In this document: positions 1 to 5,806 of the stretch, one piece after another | How the letters are laid out: every line of letters starts with the position of its first letter | Numbering within the stretch: the first letter of the stretch is position 1 | NCBI GenBank assembly: GCA_947176515.1 | Contig: CAMWQZ010000084.1 | Location: forward strand, 1-6,128 | From: an uncultured Bacteroidales bacterium | Lineage (GTDB): Bacteria > Bacteroidota > Bacteroidia > Bacteroidales > Muribaculaceae | Direction: 5' to 3' | Length of the DNA: 6,128 nt | The notes under the pieces: model-generated | The model's database searches: none | Told to the model about the DNA's origin: nothing | Seen by the model: only the letters and a program-made list of their open reading frames with translations | Translations under genes and position numbers: made by a program

Positions 1-519
1 CTCACGTACTTCGATTTTATGGTCGACAGGGTTGAGCACCGTTTCATAATGCTTAGGCGCGGTGAGCATGTTTGCGCGGTTGTATTTGACGAACTGGGGA
101 GTGTTGAAGATAACATAGCTGTTCATCTGCCTCATGCTTGCGTCAGTAAGATTGAGCTCTTCGAGCCAGCGCATCCAGGGACGGTCGGTGTAGATTGGTT
201 CGTCGATTTTCAGCGTGTCGATAAACTCATAATGGTCATAGACCGTCGGACGGAAGAAATAAGCCGGCAGCGGCGGAACATAAATTAAGGTGTCGAGTGC
301 CATGCCGACAATTTCATAGTCAGGAATATCGACCCAACGGCGTCCGTCGGGGGCGAGCGAGTCAGGCTCGGCAACTATGTCTTCTTCAACAAACTGGGAA
401 ATCGTTGTGGCGTCATCATCGTCGGGCGACTGATTGACCGTGATGTCTTGGGCGTTGGCCGGAATTGTGGCGAGAAAGCCCAGGCTTAGAAAAATGGCGG
501 CAATTTTTTTTAAATTCAT
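1..519 (-). CDS. N-terminal part of a secreted protein of unknown function (cut by window edge)
   Basis: The frame is open without a stop for 173 codons from the ATG at 519 to the window edge, so the C-terminus is missing. The product begins with a clear Sec signal peptide: MNLKK, then a hydrophobic stretch (AAIFLSLGFLATI), then a signal peptidase I site ANA-Q near residues 21-24. The mature start is acidic (DDDDA near residues 32-36). It is followed by a proline- and tyrosine-rich segment (YVPPLPAYFF) and, near the edge, PQFVKYNRANML...KHYETVLNP. No catalytic motif is visible. From memory, the last segment resembles the region before the beta-barrel of DUF3078-like Bacteroidales outer-membrane proteins, but this is a weak guess. 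It starts 40 bp after menG with no promoter box seen between, so it is probably the distal gene of the phoH-purC-menG transcript. An exported periplasmic or outer-membrane protein is well supported; a specific function is not. Confidence 0.8.
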   Translation of the reverse strand, partial: MNLKKIAAIFLSLGFLATIPANAQDITVNQSPDDDDATTISQFVEEDIVAEPDSLAPDGRRWVDIPDYEIVGMALDTLIYVPPLPAYFFRPTVYDHYEFIDTLKIDEPIYTDRPWMRWLEELNLTDASMRQMNSYVIFNTPQFVKYNRANMLTAPKHYETVLNPVDHKIEVRE

Positions 520-559
520 GACAAAGAGTTGAAACGTTTTGGTGGGAGGTAGGGATTGA

Positions 560-1303
560 TTATCGCGGTTTGTGAGCCGTGTAGATTGTGCAAACGCCGA
601 ATGTGAGCCGCTTGAAAGCGGTGTCTGTAAAACCGGAGTCGCGTATTAGGCGCAACATGTCGTCGCCTTGCGGCACGGCGGCAATGCTTTCGGGCAGATA
701 GCTATAGGCGCGCGAGTCTTTTGAGACCATGCGGCCGAGGGTAGGGATTATGAACTTGGTGTAAAGCTTGTAGAATGGCTTTACCATTGGATTGACAGGC
801 GTGGACAGCTCGACAACGCAAAGGAGTCCGCCGGGTTTGAGCACACGGAACATTTCGGCATAACCTCGGTCGAGGTGCTCGAAGTTGCGGACGCCGTAGG
901 CAACGGTTATAGCGTCGGCCGATGCATCGTCGAAAGGCATCGCGAGGCAGTCGGCGGTGAGCAAATCGACACGGTCGTCAAGCTGAGCCTCGACAATTTT
1001 CTTTTTGCCTATGTCGACCATACCCTGCGACAGGTCGATGCCGGTGACCGTGGCTTGCGGAATTTTTCTTGCAAGAGCGATAGCGAGGTCGCCCGTGCCT
1101 GTGGCGATGTCGATGATGTGACCGGGAGAAGAGGCGGCGACCATAGCGACGGCTTTCCGACGCCATGACTTGTCGACACCGAAAGTCATGGCGCGGTTCA
1201 TCCAGTCATAGGCCGGAGCAATAGAGTCAAACATTTCTCTGACTTGCTCGGCCTTCGCCCGGTCGGCGTCGTAGGGTTTTATATGTTCAGCCTTGACGTC
1301 CAA
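560..1303 (-). CDS. menG: Demethylmenaquinone methyltransferase (MenG/UbiE family)
   Basis: This enzyme methylates demethylmenaquinone with S-adenosylmethionine, the last step of menaquinone synthesis. The 247-residue length is normal for UbiE/MenG. The class I methyltransferase fold is clear: the SAM-binding motif I (IIDIATGTGDLA) is at residues 63-74 and the acidic end of strand 2 is at D90. Both family signatures are present: YDWMNRAMTFGVDKSWRR at 32-49, and RVLKPGG...VVELS at 153-167, which fits the PROSITE pattern fully. The start is TTG at 1303. An in-frame TGA lies at 1324-1322 with no ATG between, and the next internal ATG (residue 24) would remove the helix before the first signature. 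The TTG lies 2 nt after the purC stop, so the pair is probably translationally coupled. Bacteroidales respire with menaquinone rather than ubiquinone, so menG is preferred over ubiE as the name. Confidence 0.95.
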   Translation of the reverse strand: MDVKAEHIKPYDADRAKAEQVREMFDSIAPAYDWMNRAMTFGVDKSWRRKAVAMVAASSPGHIIDIATGTGDLAIALARKIPQATVTGIDLSQGMVDIGKKKIVEAQLDDRVDLLTADCLAMPFDDASADAITVAYGVRNFEHLDRGYAEMFRVLKPGGLLCVVELSTPVNPMVKPFYKLYTKFIIPTLGRMVSKDSRAYSYLPESIAAVPQGDDMLRLIRDSGFTDTAFKRLTFGVCTIYTAHKPR

Positions 1304-1305
1304 TC

Positions 1306-2259
1306 TTATCCTTTGAGCTGGTCAAGACAATCGAGCACGTTACGGGCAATGCGGTCGGCGAGGTGATCCTCGAGAGCCTTGACAAACTGTTTGCCTGTGA
1401 TGTGCTCATAAAGTTCGATATAGCGGTTAGAGATGCTTTCGCAGACTTCGGGTGTCATTTCGGGCACCTTTTGACCAGGTTTGCCCATGAAGCCGTTGTC
1501 CATCAGCCATTGGCGCACAAATTCTTTAGAGAGCTGACGCTGTGGCTCGCCTGCCTCGAAACGCTGCTGGTAGCCGTCGGCGTAGAAGTAGCGTGAAGAG
1601 TCGGGCGTGTGGATTTCATCGATGAGGATGACCTTGTCGGCGAGTTTGCCAAATTCATATTTGGTGTCAACGAGAATCAGACCTTTCTCGGCTGCCATGC
1701 GAGTGCCGATTTCGAAGAGCTGACGGGTGTATTTCTCCATCACTTCGTAGTCTTCTTTGCTGACGATGCCCTGGGCGATGATTTCTTCTTTAGAAATATT
1801 TTCATCGTGGCCAGCCTCGGCTTTGGTTGTGGGAGTGATGATTGGCTCGGGGAAACGCTGGTTCTCGCGCATTCCTTCGGGAAGTTTCACGCCGCAGATT
1901 TCACGGGCGCCGGCTGCATATTCGCGCCAAGCGCTGCCTGTGAGGTAGCCGCGGATAATCATTTCAACTCTGAAGCCTTCACATTTGTAGCCGACAGTCA
2001 CCATCGGGTCGGGAACAGCGATTTTCCAGTTAGGCACTACATCGGCTGTTGCGTCGAGAAACTGTGCTGCAATCTGGTTGAGCATCTGTCCTTTGTAGGG
2101 GATGCCTTCTGGTAAGATTACGTCAAATGCAGAGATGCGGTCTGTGGCGACCATCACCATGATTGAGTCGTTGATGGTGTAGACGTCACGTACTTTGCCG
2201 TGATAGACCGATGTTTGTCCGGGGAAATTGAAATCTGTGCGAGTTAATGTAGTTGCCAT
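1306..2259 (-). CDS. purC: Phosphoribosylaminoimidazole-succinocarboxamide synthase (SAICAR synthetase)
   Basis: PurC joins CAIR and L-aspartate with ATP to give SAICAR in cytoplasmic de novo purine synthesis. The 317-residue product matches the longer form found in Bacteroidota and yeast Ade1, rather than the roughly 240-residue form of E. coli and Bacillus. Family motifs run in order: YHGKVRDVY (19-27, ATP-binding loop), [11 protein letters not shown] (36-46), [11 protein letters not shown] (52-62), [16 protein letters not shown] (99-114), [18 protein letters not shown] (139-156, containing the [11 protein letters not shown] signature), LVDTKYEFG (196-204), and [13 protein letters not shown] (212-224, substrate-binding region). 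The ATG at 2259 is the natural start: MATT, then the N-terminal strand. The gene follows phoH by 33 bp and abuts menG by 2 bp. No truncation or missing motif is seen. Confidence 0.97.
   Translation of the reverse strand: MATTLTRTDFNFPGQTSVYHGKVRDVYTINDSIMVMVATDRISAFDVILPEGIPYKGQMLNQIAAQFLDATADVVPNWKIAVPDPMVTVGYKCEGFRVEMIIRGYLTGSAWREYAAGAREICGVKLPEGMRENQRFPEPIITPTTKAEAGHDENISKEEIIAQGIVSKEDYEVMEKYTRQLFEIGTRMAAEKGLILVDTKYEFGKLADKVILIDEIHTPDSSRYFYADGYQQRFEAGEPQRQLSKEFVRQWLMDNGFMGKPGQKVPEMTPEVCESISNRYIELYEHITGKQFVKALEDHLADRIARNVLDCLDQLKG
1309..1314 (-). promoter_or_regulatory. Shine-Dalgarno-like AAAGGA before the menG TTG start
   Basis: On the minus strand AAAGGA lies inside the last purC codons and ends 5 nt before the TTG at 1303. 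This is ordinary ribosome-binding spacing. Bacteroidota genes usually lack such sites, so this one helps fix the non-ATG start and suggests reinitiation by ribosomes finishing purC. It could also be a chance match inside the Lys-Gly codons. Confidence 0.45.
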
Positions 2260-2260
2260 T

Positions 2261-2269
2261 GCAAATATA
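2261..2269 (-). promoter_or_regulatory. Candidate internal -7 box (TATATTTGC) at the purC start
   Basis: On the minus strand TATATTTGC matches the Bacteroidota -7 consensus TAnnTTTG(C/T) exactly and ends one base before the purC ATG. If used, transcription would start at or next to the ATG, giving a leaderless mRNA. No TTTG-like -33 element lies 19-21 bp upstream, and the 33-bp phoH-purC gap is AT-rich, so a chance match is possible. It could supply purC-menG expression independent of phoH. Confidence 0.35.
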
Positions 2270-2292
2270 TAGTTGAAAGTTTTTTAATAAGA

Positions 2293-3279
2293 TTATTCTG
2301 GTTGCTGTTCATCAGGCTGCTCTTGTTTGCGAGCCTCTTTCTGCTCCTCGTCAAAGTGTTCGTAAGCCTCGACGATGCGTTGCACGAGCTGATGGCGGAT
2401 GATGTCTTTTTTAGAGAACTCGACGCGGCCGATACCTTTGACGTCGCGGAGCACTTTGAGCGCCTGAATCAGACCGGAAGATGTGGTGCGCGGCAGGTCA
2501 ATCTGTGTGACGTCGCCGGTGATAATCATCTTGGCGTTCATGCCCAGACGGGTGAGGAACATTTTAATCTGGTGAGGCGTCGTGTTCTGGGCTTCGTCGA
2601 GGACGATAATGGCATCGTTGAGTGTGCGGCCGCGCATAAATGCGAGTGGCGCAATCTGGATGACCTTTGTCTCCATATACTCTTTGAGCTTCATCGGCGG
2701 AATCATGTCTTCGAGAGCGTCATAGAGGGGCTGGAGATATGGGTCGATTTTATCTTTCATGTCACCGGGGAGGAAGCCGAGTTTTTCGCCAGCTTCGACT
2801 GCAGGGCGCGACAGTATTATTTTACGGGCTTCACGATTCTTCAGGGCCCGGACAGCCAGAGCGATAGCGACATAGGTCTTGCCCGTGCCAGCAGGGCCGA
2901 GGGCAAATGTCAGGTCGTTGTGGGTGAACTCTTCGACCAGTTTTTGCTGGTTGGGAGTGCGGCCGGTGATGGGCTTGCCGTTAATGCCGTAGATTATGAC
3001 ATCGTCGCGCTTGAGCTCTTTTGGCCCGTCGCCCTTGATGATGTCGATGATGGTCTCGTCGTTGAGCGAGTTGTAGCGCTCGACATAGTCTTCGAGCTTT
3101 TTAATCGCGCGCTCAAATTCAGCTGTCTCGCTGTCCTCGCCGATGACTTTGATAACATTGCCTCGAGCGGCAATGCGCAGTTTCGGGAAAAGGTTGCGAA
3201 TCAGCTGCATATTACTATTGTTGACCCCATAAAAAGTAACAGGGTCGACGTTGTCTATTATTACTATGCGTTCAATCAT
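2293..3279 (-). CDS. phoH: PhoH-like P-loop ATPase
   Basis: This is a cytoplasmic PhoH/PhoL family ATPase of 328 residues, a normal length. Family members are predicted RNA-associated ATPases, but the cellular role in Bacteroidales is not well defined. Residues 1-110 form the family's N-terminal domain. The ATPase core starts with QQKLVEEF (111-118), then Walker A GPAGTGKT (128-135), SRPAVEAGEKLGFLPGD (157-173), Walker B IVLDEAQN (225-232), TGDVTQIDLP (254-263) and the C-terminal DIIRHQLVQRIVEAYE (292-307). After residue 308 comes a Glu/Gln-rich charged tail (EEQKEARKQEQPDEQQPE), probably disordered. The ATG at 3279 gives a complete N-terminus (MIERIVIIDN) and lies about 20 nt after the predicted transcription start. 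It appears to head the phoH-purC-menG operon. Confidence 0.96.
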   Translation of the reverse strand: MIERIVIIDNVDPVTFYGVNNSNMQLIRNLFPKLRIAARGNVIKVIGEDSETAEFERAIKKLEDYVERYNSLNDETIIDIIKGDGPKELKRDDVIIYGINGKPITGRTPNQQKLVEEFTHNDLTFALGPAGTGKTYVAIALAVRALKNREARKIILSRPAVEAGEKLGFLPGDMKDKIDPYLQPLYDALEDMIPPMKLKEYMETKVIQIAPLAFMRGRTLNDAIIVLDEAQNTTPHQIKMFLTRLGMNAKMIITGDVTQIDLPRTTSSGLIQALKVLRDVKGIGRVEFSKKDIIRHQLVQRIVEAYEHFDEEQKEARKQEQPDEQQPE

Positions 3280-3301
3280 TTTTCGATAGCTGGGAGATTG
3301 T

Positions 3302-3335
3302 GCAAAGTTAATGAAAATAATGCATAATTCACAAT
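3302..3335 (-). promoter_or_regulatory. Bacteroidota-type promoter of the phoH-purC-menG operon
   Basis: On the minus strand the -7 box TAACTTTGC (3310-3302) matches TAnnTTTG(C/T) exactly. A -33-like TTGTG (3334-3330) stands 19 bp upstream, the usual spacing. The predicted start is near 3299, giving a leader of about 20 nt. The -33 word ATTGTG (3335-3330) recurs inverted as CACAAT just after the -7 box (3302-3297), forming a 6-bp dyad around the core promoter. A very similar arrangement is found on the minus strand at 5935-5967. Confidence 0.7.
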
Positions 3336-3338
3336 GAG

Positions 3339-3380
3339 TAATTAGGAATTAGAAATTAGTAATTAGTAATTAATAATTAG
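3339..3380. repeat. Six tandem 7-bp units (TAATTAG and variants)
   Basis: The units read TAATTAG, GAATTAG, AAATTAG, TAATTAG, TAATTAA, TAATTAG with no interruption: exactly 42 bp. The array begins 4 bp upstream of the -33 element of the phoH promoter. It could act as an AT-rich UP-like element or simply be a slippage-prone low-complexity tract. Confidence 0.85.
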
Positions 3381-3438
3381 TGGAGTGGGGAATAGGGCTT
3401 TAGGAGATGCACAGCGTTTAGCTGGGAGTGAGGGTGAG

Positions 3439-3475
3439 CCTATGGCAAGCCTCGCGTAGCAAGCGCAGCCATAGG
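3439..3475. repeat. 8-bp perfect inverted repeat with 21-nt loop
   Basis: Arms CCTATGGC (3439-3446) and GCCATAGG (3468-3475) are perfectly complementary. The enclosed 21 nt contain a weaker inner stem around GTA. This inner part is the first copy of the AAGCCTCGCG...AGCAAG repeat, whose second copy forms its own hairpin at 3502-3520. Confidence 0.8.
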
Positions 3476-3482
3476 ATTATGA

Positions 3483-3503
3483 GCTTCTTTTTAACAAAGA
3501 AGC
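3483..3503. repeat. 8-bp perfect hairpin, loop TTAAC
   Basis: Arms GCTTCTTT (3483-3490) and AAAGAAGC (3496-3503) flank the loop TTAAC. No run of T follows on either strand, so it is not a classical intrinsic terminator. It overlaps the next hairpin (3502-3520) by two bases, so the two stems compete at that junction. Confidence 0.8.
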
Positions 3504-3583
3504 CTCGCGTTTAGCAAGGCGTCTTTGCTGCATCAGACACCGGGGCTAAACGCCGGGTCTACTTTTGGGAATACAATTATAAA

Positions 3584-3622
3584 CCTCTGGCTGCACACCG
3601 CTAATGCGGTGCTTACCAGAGG
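3584..3622. repeat. Nested hairpin: outer 7-bp and inner 6-bp perfect stems
   Basis: The outer arms CCTCTGG (3584-3590) and CCAGAGG (3616-3622) enclose inner arms CACCGC (3596-3601) and GCGGTG (3606-3611) with loop TAAT. The right outer arm also belongs to a competing stem, AGAG-GCTAA-CTCT (3618-3630), so two folds are mutually exclusive. Confidence 0.8.
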
Positions 3623-3633
3623 CTAACTCTCAC

Positions 3634-3652
3634 GCTCGGCTAACCGCCGAGC
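3634..3652 (-). terminator. Strong GC hairpin 18 nt after the LRR gene stop (possible terminator)
   Basis: Arms GCTCGGC and GCCGAGC form a perfect 7-bp GC-rich stem with a 5-nt loop. It is the first structure after the LRR gene stop codon at 3673-3671, so it could end or protect that mRNA. No U-tract follows in the minus direction, so termination is inferred from position and stem strength only. Confidence 0.4.
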
Positions 3653-3670
3653 CTGGCATTTTGTCAGAGA

Positions 3671-5659
3671 TTATTGGATGGTGATTTTTTTTGTTGCGCG
3701 GCCTTGGCGAATGATGTAGAGTCCTGGGGTGAGGGCGTCGAGTTCGCTACCCACTTTCACTCCGTTGAGATTGTAGATCTCGCAGGGGGTATCGGCATCC
3801 ATATCGACAACCACGTCGTCGAGACCCGAGAAGTCATACGCTTCGATTTTCGAGAAGTACTTCCAAGGATCAATCTTCTTGCATTTCTCTACAGCCTCGT
3901 CAGGTACATAAAGAGTCGCCTGATTATATATGAAGAAGGAGTTTTCTCCGTATCCAAAAACAAACCAGTCTGCCGTTATCGGTTCTTTTGAAGCATAATA
4001 CACTGAGGTTAAGTTGTAACAGTCAACAAAAGCATAGTCTTCTATTTTTGTGATAGACTCGGGAAGTGACACTGAAGTCAAGCCTATGCAATTGGCAAAG
4101 GCCTGCTCGCCGATTTCAGTTACACCTTCGGGAATTGTGACAGTAGTCATACTCCTGCAATCGGCAAAGGCCTCCTTGCCGATATGAGTGACACCTTCAG
4201 GTATGGTAAGTGAGTTCAGCTCCCGACAAGAACAGAAGGTACACTCCCTGATTTCAGTTACACTTTCGGGAATTGAAATTGAGGTCAAACTAATACAACC
4301 AAAGAAAGCATACTTGCCGATTTCAGTTACACCTTCAGGAATTGTGACAGAGTTCAGGCTACTACAATCATAGAAGGCATACATGCCGATTTCAGTTACA
4401 GTTTCGGGAATTGAGACTGAGGTCAGATTGCTGCAACCAAGGAAGACCCCCCCGCCGATTTCAGTTACACCTTTGGGAATGGAGACCGAAGTCAGACTGC
4501 TGCATCCCTCGAAAGTACCCTCGCTGATTTCAGTTAAACCTTCAGGAATGGTGACAGAGGTCAGGCTGCTACAGTACCTGAAGGCATACTTGCCGATTGA
4601 AGTGACACCTTCAGATATTGTAATTGAGGTCAGATTGCTGCAACCGTAGAAAGCATCATCGCCGATTGAAGTGACGCCTTCGAGGATGTTGACAGAGGTC
4701 AGGCTGCGGCAACGAAAGAAAGCATACTTACCGATTGAAGTAACACTGCCGGGGATAATCAAATCTGTTACTTTATTACCATTAATATATAGATGCTCAG
4801 TCCAAAACAATGGATTTGAAAACCAATTACCAAAATTAATTCTACATAGCGCCTCAATGCTTGCAAATTCGACTTTCTTCAGACCACTGCAATCTTCGAA
4901 AGCAAATTCACCAATTTTAGCAACTCCTTCGGGAATAGCGATTGAGGACAGGCTGCTGCATCCCACGAAAGCGCCATAGCCGATTTCAGTTACACTTTTG
5001 GGAATTGAGACTGAGGTCAGATTGCTGCAACCATAGAAGGTATACTTGCTAATTTCAGTTACACCTTCGGGAATTGTGACAGAGGTTAGGCTACTGCAAT
5101 CATAGAAGGCATACTCACCGATTTCAGTTACAGTTTCGGGAATTGAGACAGTGGTCAGGCTGCTACAACGGGAGAAAATACACTTGCCAATTGAAGTTAT
5201 GCCTTTGGGAAGTGTGACTGATGTCAGTCCGGTGCAATAAGAGAAGGCATATTCTCCGATTGAAGTCATGCCCTCGAGAATTGTGACAGAGGTCAGTCTA
5301 TTACAATTGTAGAAAGCATAGTCACCGATTGAAGTCACTGATTCAGGGATGATGATAGAGCTTATTGCGTTGTAGAAAAAGCCATCTTCTCCAATCGCCA
5401 CCACTTTGTATTCCGTACCTCCATTTTCTTCATCTTTGGCGATTTGAGGAATTTCAAGTTCTCCTGAAACATTGGGATTGCCACTATAACCTAAATTCTG
5501 ATCCCAGTCAATATACCCGGCTTTGGTTTGGCATGTTTTTGCATCTTCGTCGATGACGGTGTAGATCAGGGCCTTGCCTTTGTACTCGTAGATGAAATCT
5601 CGTGCCATTGAAGGGAGCGACATGATGACCCCTAAAAGTAGAAGTAAAATTTTTTTCAT
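3671..5659 (-). CDS. Secreted BspA-like leucine-rich-repeat protein (LRR_5/TpLRR)
   Basis: The 662-residue product is exported and probably surface-bound or secreted. Relatives of this family bind host proteins or other bacteria, but the ligand here is unknown. Residues 1-19 are a signal peptide (MKKILLLLLGVIMSLPSMA). Residues 20-103 are the usual non-repeat cap. Eighteen 23-residue repeats follow, pattern IPxxVTxIGxxAFxxCxxLTSVx: seven at 104-264 and eleven at 302-554, separated by a 37-residue island (265-301) with YINGNKVTDL. A cap with ATLYVPDEAVEKC and DPWKYFSKIEAY (580-608) precedes the tail IYNLNGVKVG...LTPGLYIIRQGRATKKITI (628-661), which resembles the type IX secretion sorting domain. 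The ATG at 5659 was chosen over the in-frame TTG at 5743 because it starts the signal peptide and the TTG lies inside the promoter box. By eye the gene is more AT-rich than phoH-purC-menG. Confidence 0.92.
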   Translation of the reverse strand: MKKILLLLLGVIMSLPSMARDFIYEYKGKALIYTVIDEDAKTCQTKAGYIDWDQNLGYSGNPNVSGELEIPQIAKDEENGGTEYKVVAIGEDGFFYNAISSIIIPESVTSIGDYAFYNCNRLTSVTILEGMTSIGEYAFSYCTGLTSVTLPKGITSIGKCIFSRCSSLTTVSIPETVTEIGEYAFYDCSSLTSVTIPEGVTEISKYTFYGCSNLTSVSIPKSVTEIGYGAFVGCSSLSSIAIPEGVAKIGEFAFEDCSGLKKVEFASIEALCRINFGNWFSNPLFWTEHLYINGNKVTDLIIPGSVTSIGKYAFFRCRSLTSVNILEGVTSIGDDAFYGCSNLTSITISEGVTSIGKYAFRYCSSLTSVTIPEGLTEISEGTFEGCSSLTSVSIPKGVTEIGGGVFLGCSNLTSVSIPETVTEIGMYAFYDCSSLNSVTIPEGVTEIGKYAFFGCISLTSISIPESVTEIRECTFCSCRELNSLTIPEGVTHIGKEAFADCRSMTTVTIPEGVTEIGEQAFANCIGLTSVSLPESITKIEDYAFVDCYNLTSVYYASKEPITADWFVFGYGENSFFIYNQATLYVPDEAVEKCKKIDPWKYFSKIEAYDFSGLDDVVVDMDADTPCEIYNLNGVKVGSELDALTPGLYIIRQGRATKKITIQ

Positions 5660-5739
5660 GTGATTTGATTTTTTAGTTAATATTGATGTTGTTTTCAATT
5701 CTTTGTTATGCAAAGTGCCGTCCATACATTCGTCTGGCC

Positions 5740-5748
5740 GCAAATATA
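5740..5748 (-). promoter_or_regulatory. Proximal -7 box (TATATTTGC) of the LRR gene
   Basis: On the minus strand TATATTTGC matches TAnnTTTG(C/T) exactly, identical to the box before purC. The predicted start near 5737 gives a leader of about 78 nt. No good TTTG is seen 19-21 bp upstream, so the -33 element is weak or an activator may be needed. The box includes the TTG at 5743, which would otherwise be a possible upstream start codon of the LRR frame, so translation cannot begin there from this promoter. Confidence 0.5.
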
Positions 5749-5779
5749 GTCGGTGGTATTTTTAAGGTTAGCCTCTAAG

Positions 5780-5793
5780 AAGTTAGTTAACTT
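5780..5793. promoter_or_regulatory. Dyad AAGTTA-GT-TAACTT, possible operator
   Basis: This is a perfect 6-bp inverted repeat with a 2-bp centre. It lies about 30 bp upstream of the proximal LRR -7 box, close to where a -33 or an activator site would be expected. The related word GGTTAG sits at 5766-5771. Binding by a regulator is inference; AT-rich dyads of this size also occur by chance. Confidence 0.3.
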
Positions 5794-5806
5794 GTATGCC
5801 TTGCGC

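Larger units (their letters stand above)
3412..3652. repeat. Cluster of about eight short hairpins with a shared loop word
   Basis: This GC-richer, gene-free segment between the phoH promoter and the end of the LRR gene is packed with inverted repeats. They are at 3412-3424 (CAGC-GTTTA-GCTG), 3439-3475, 3483-3503, 3502-3520 (GCCTCGC-GTTTA-GCAAGGC, one mismatch), 3535-3560 (AGAC.CC..GGC around loop TAAAC), 3584-3622, 3618-3630 (AGAG-GCTAA-CTCT) and 3634-3652. The word GCTAA or its complement TTAGC occurs six times in the segment, mostly in or at the loops. The segment also holds an imperfect direct repeat starting AAGCCTCGCGT at 3447 and 3500. No coding frame is evident. It may be an intergenic REP- or MITE-like element, a structured RNA, or a set of terminators and processing sites. 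Confidence 0.75.

Noticed and set aside
19..288. Plus-strand open frame at the left edge
   Set aside because: The minus frame here has a clean signal peptide and runs unbroken to the edge; the plus frame has neither support nor promoter.
1199..1303. Frameshift or truncation at the menG N-terminus
   Set aside because: The lack of an ATG is explained by the TTG start; the N-terminal residues EHIKPYD and the first family signature are intact.
1609..2115. Plus-strand open frame opposite purC
   Set aside because: It is a codon-bias shadow of purC, with a His- and Phe-rich product lacking family features.
2302..3327. Long plus-strand open frame (341 codons) opposite phoH
   Set aside because: It is the antisense shadow of phoH, whose motifs are unmistakable. 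The plus-strand product has no recognisable domain.
3339..3380. Insertion-sequence end or attachment site
   Set aside because: The tract is a simple 7-bp tandem repeat without flanking target duplication or a nearby recombinase.
3483..3503. Classical intrinsic terminator
   Set aside because: The stem is good but neither strand has a T-run directly after it.
3412..3652. CRISPR array
   Set aside because: The repeats are short palindromes with different stems and no constant-length spacers, and no cas gene is present.
4188..4979. Several plus-strand frames with repeated ISVTPSG words
   Set aside because: These are the reverse-strand reading of the 69-bp LRR repeats, not separate repeat proteins.
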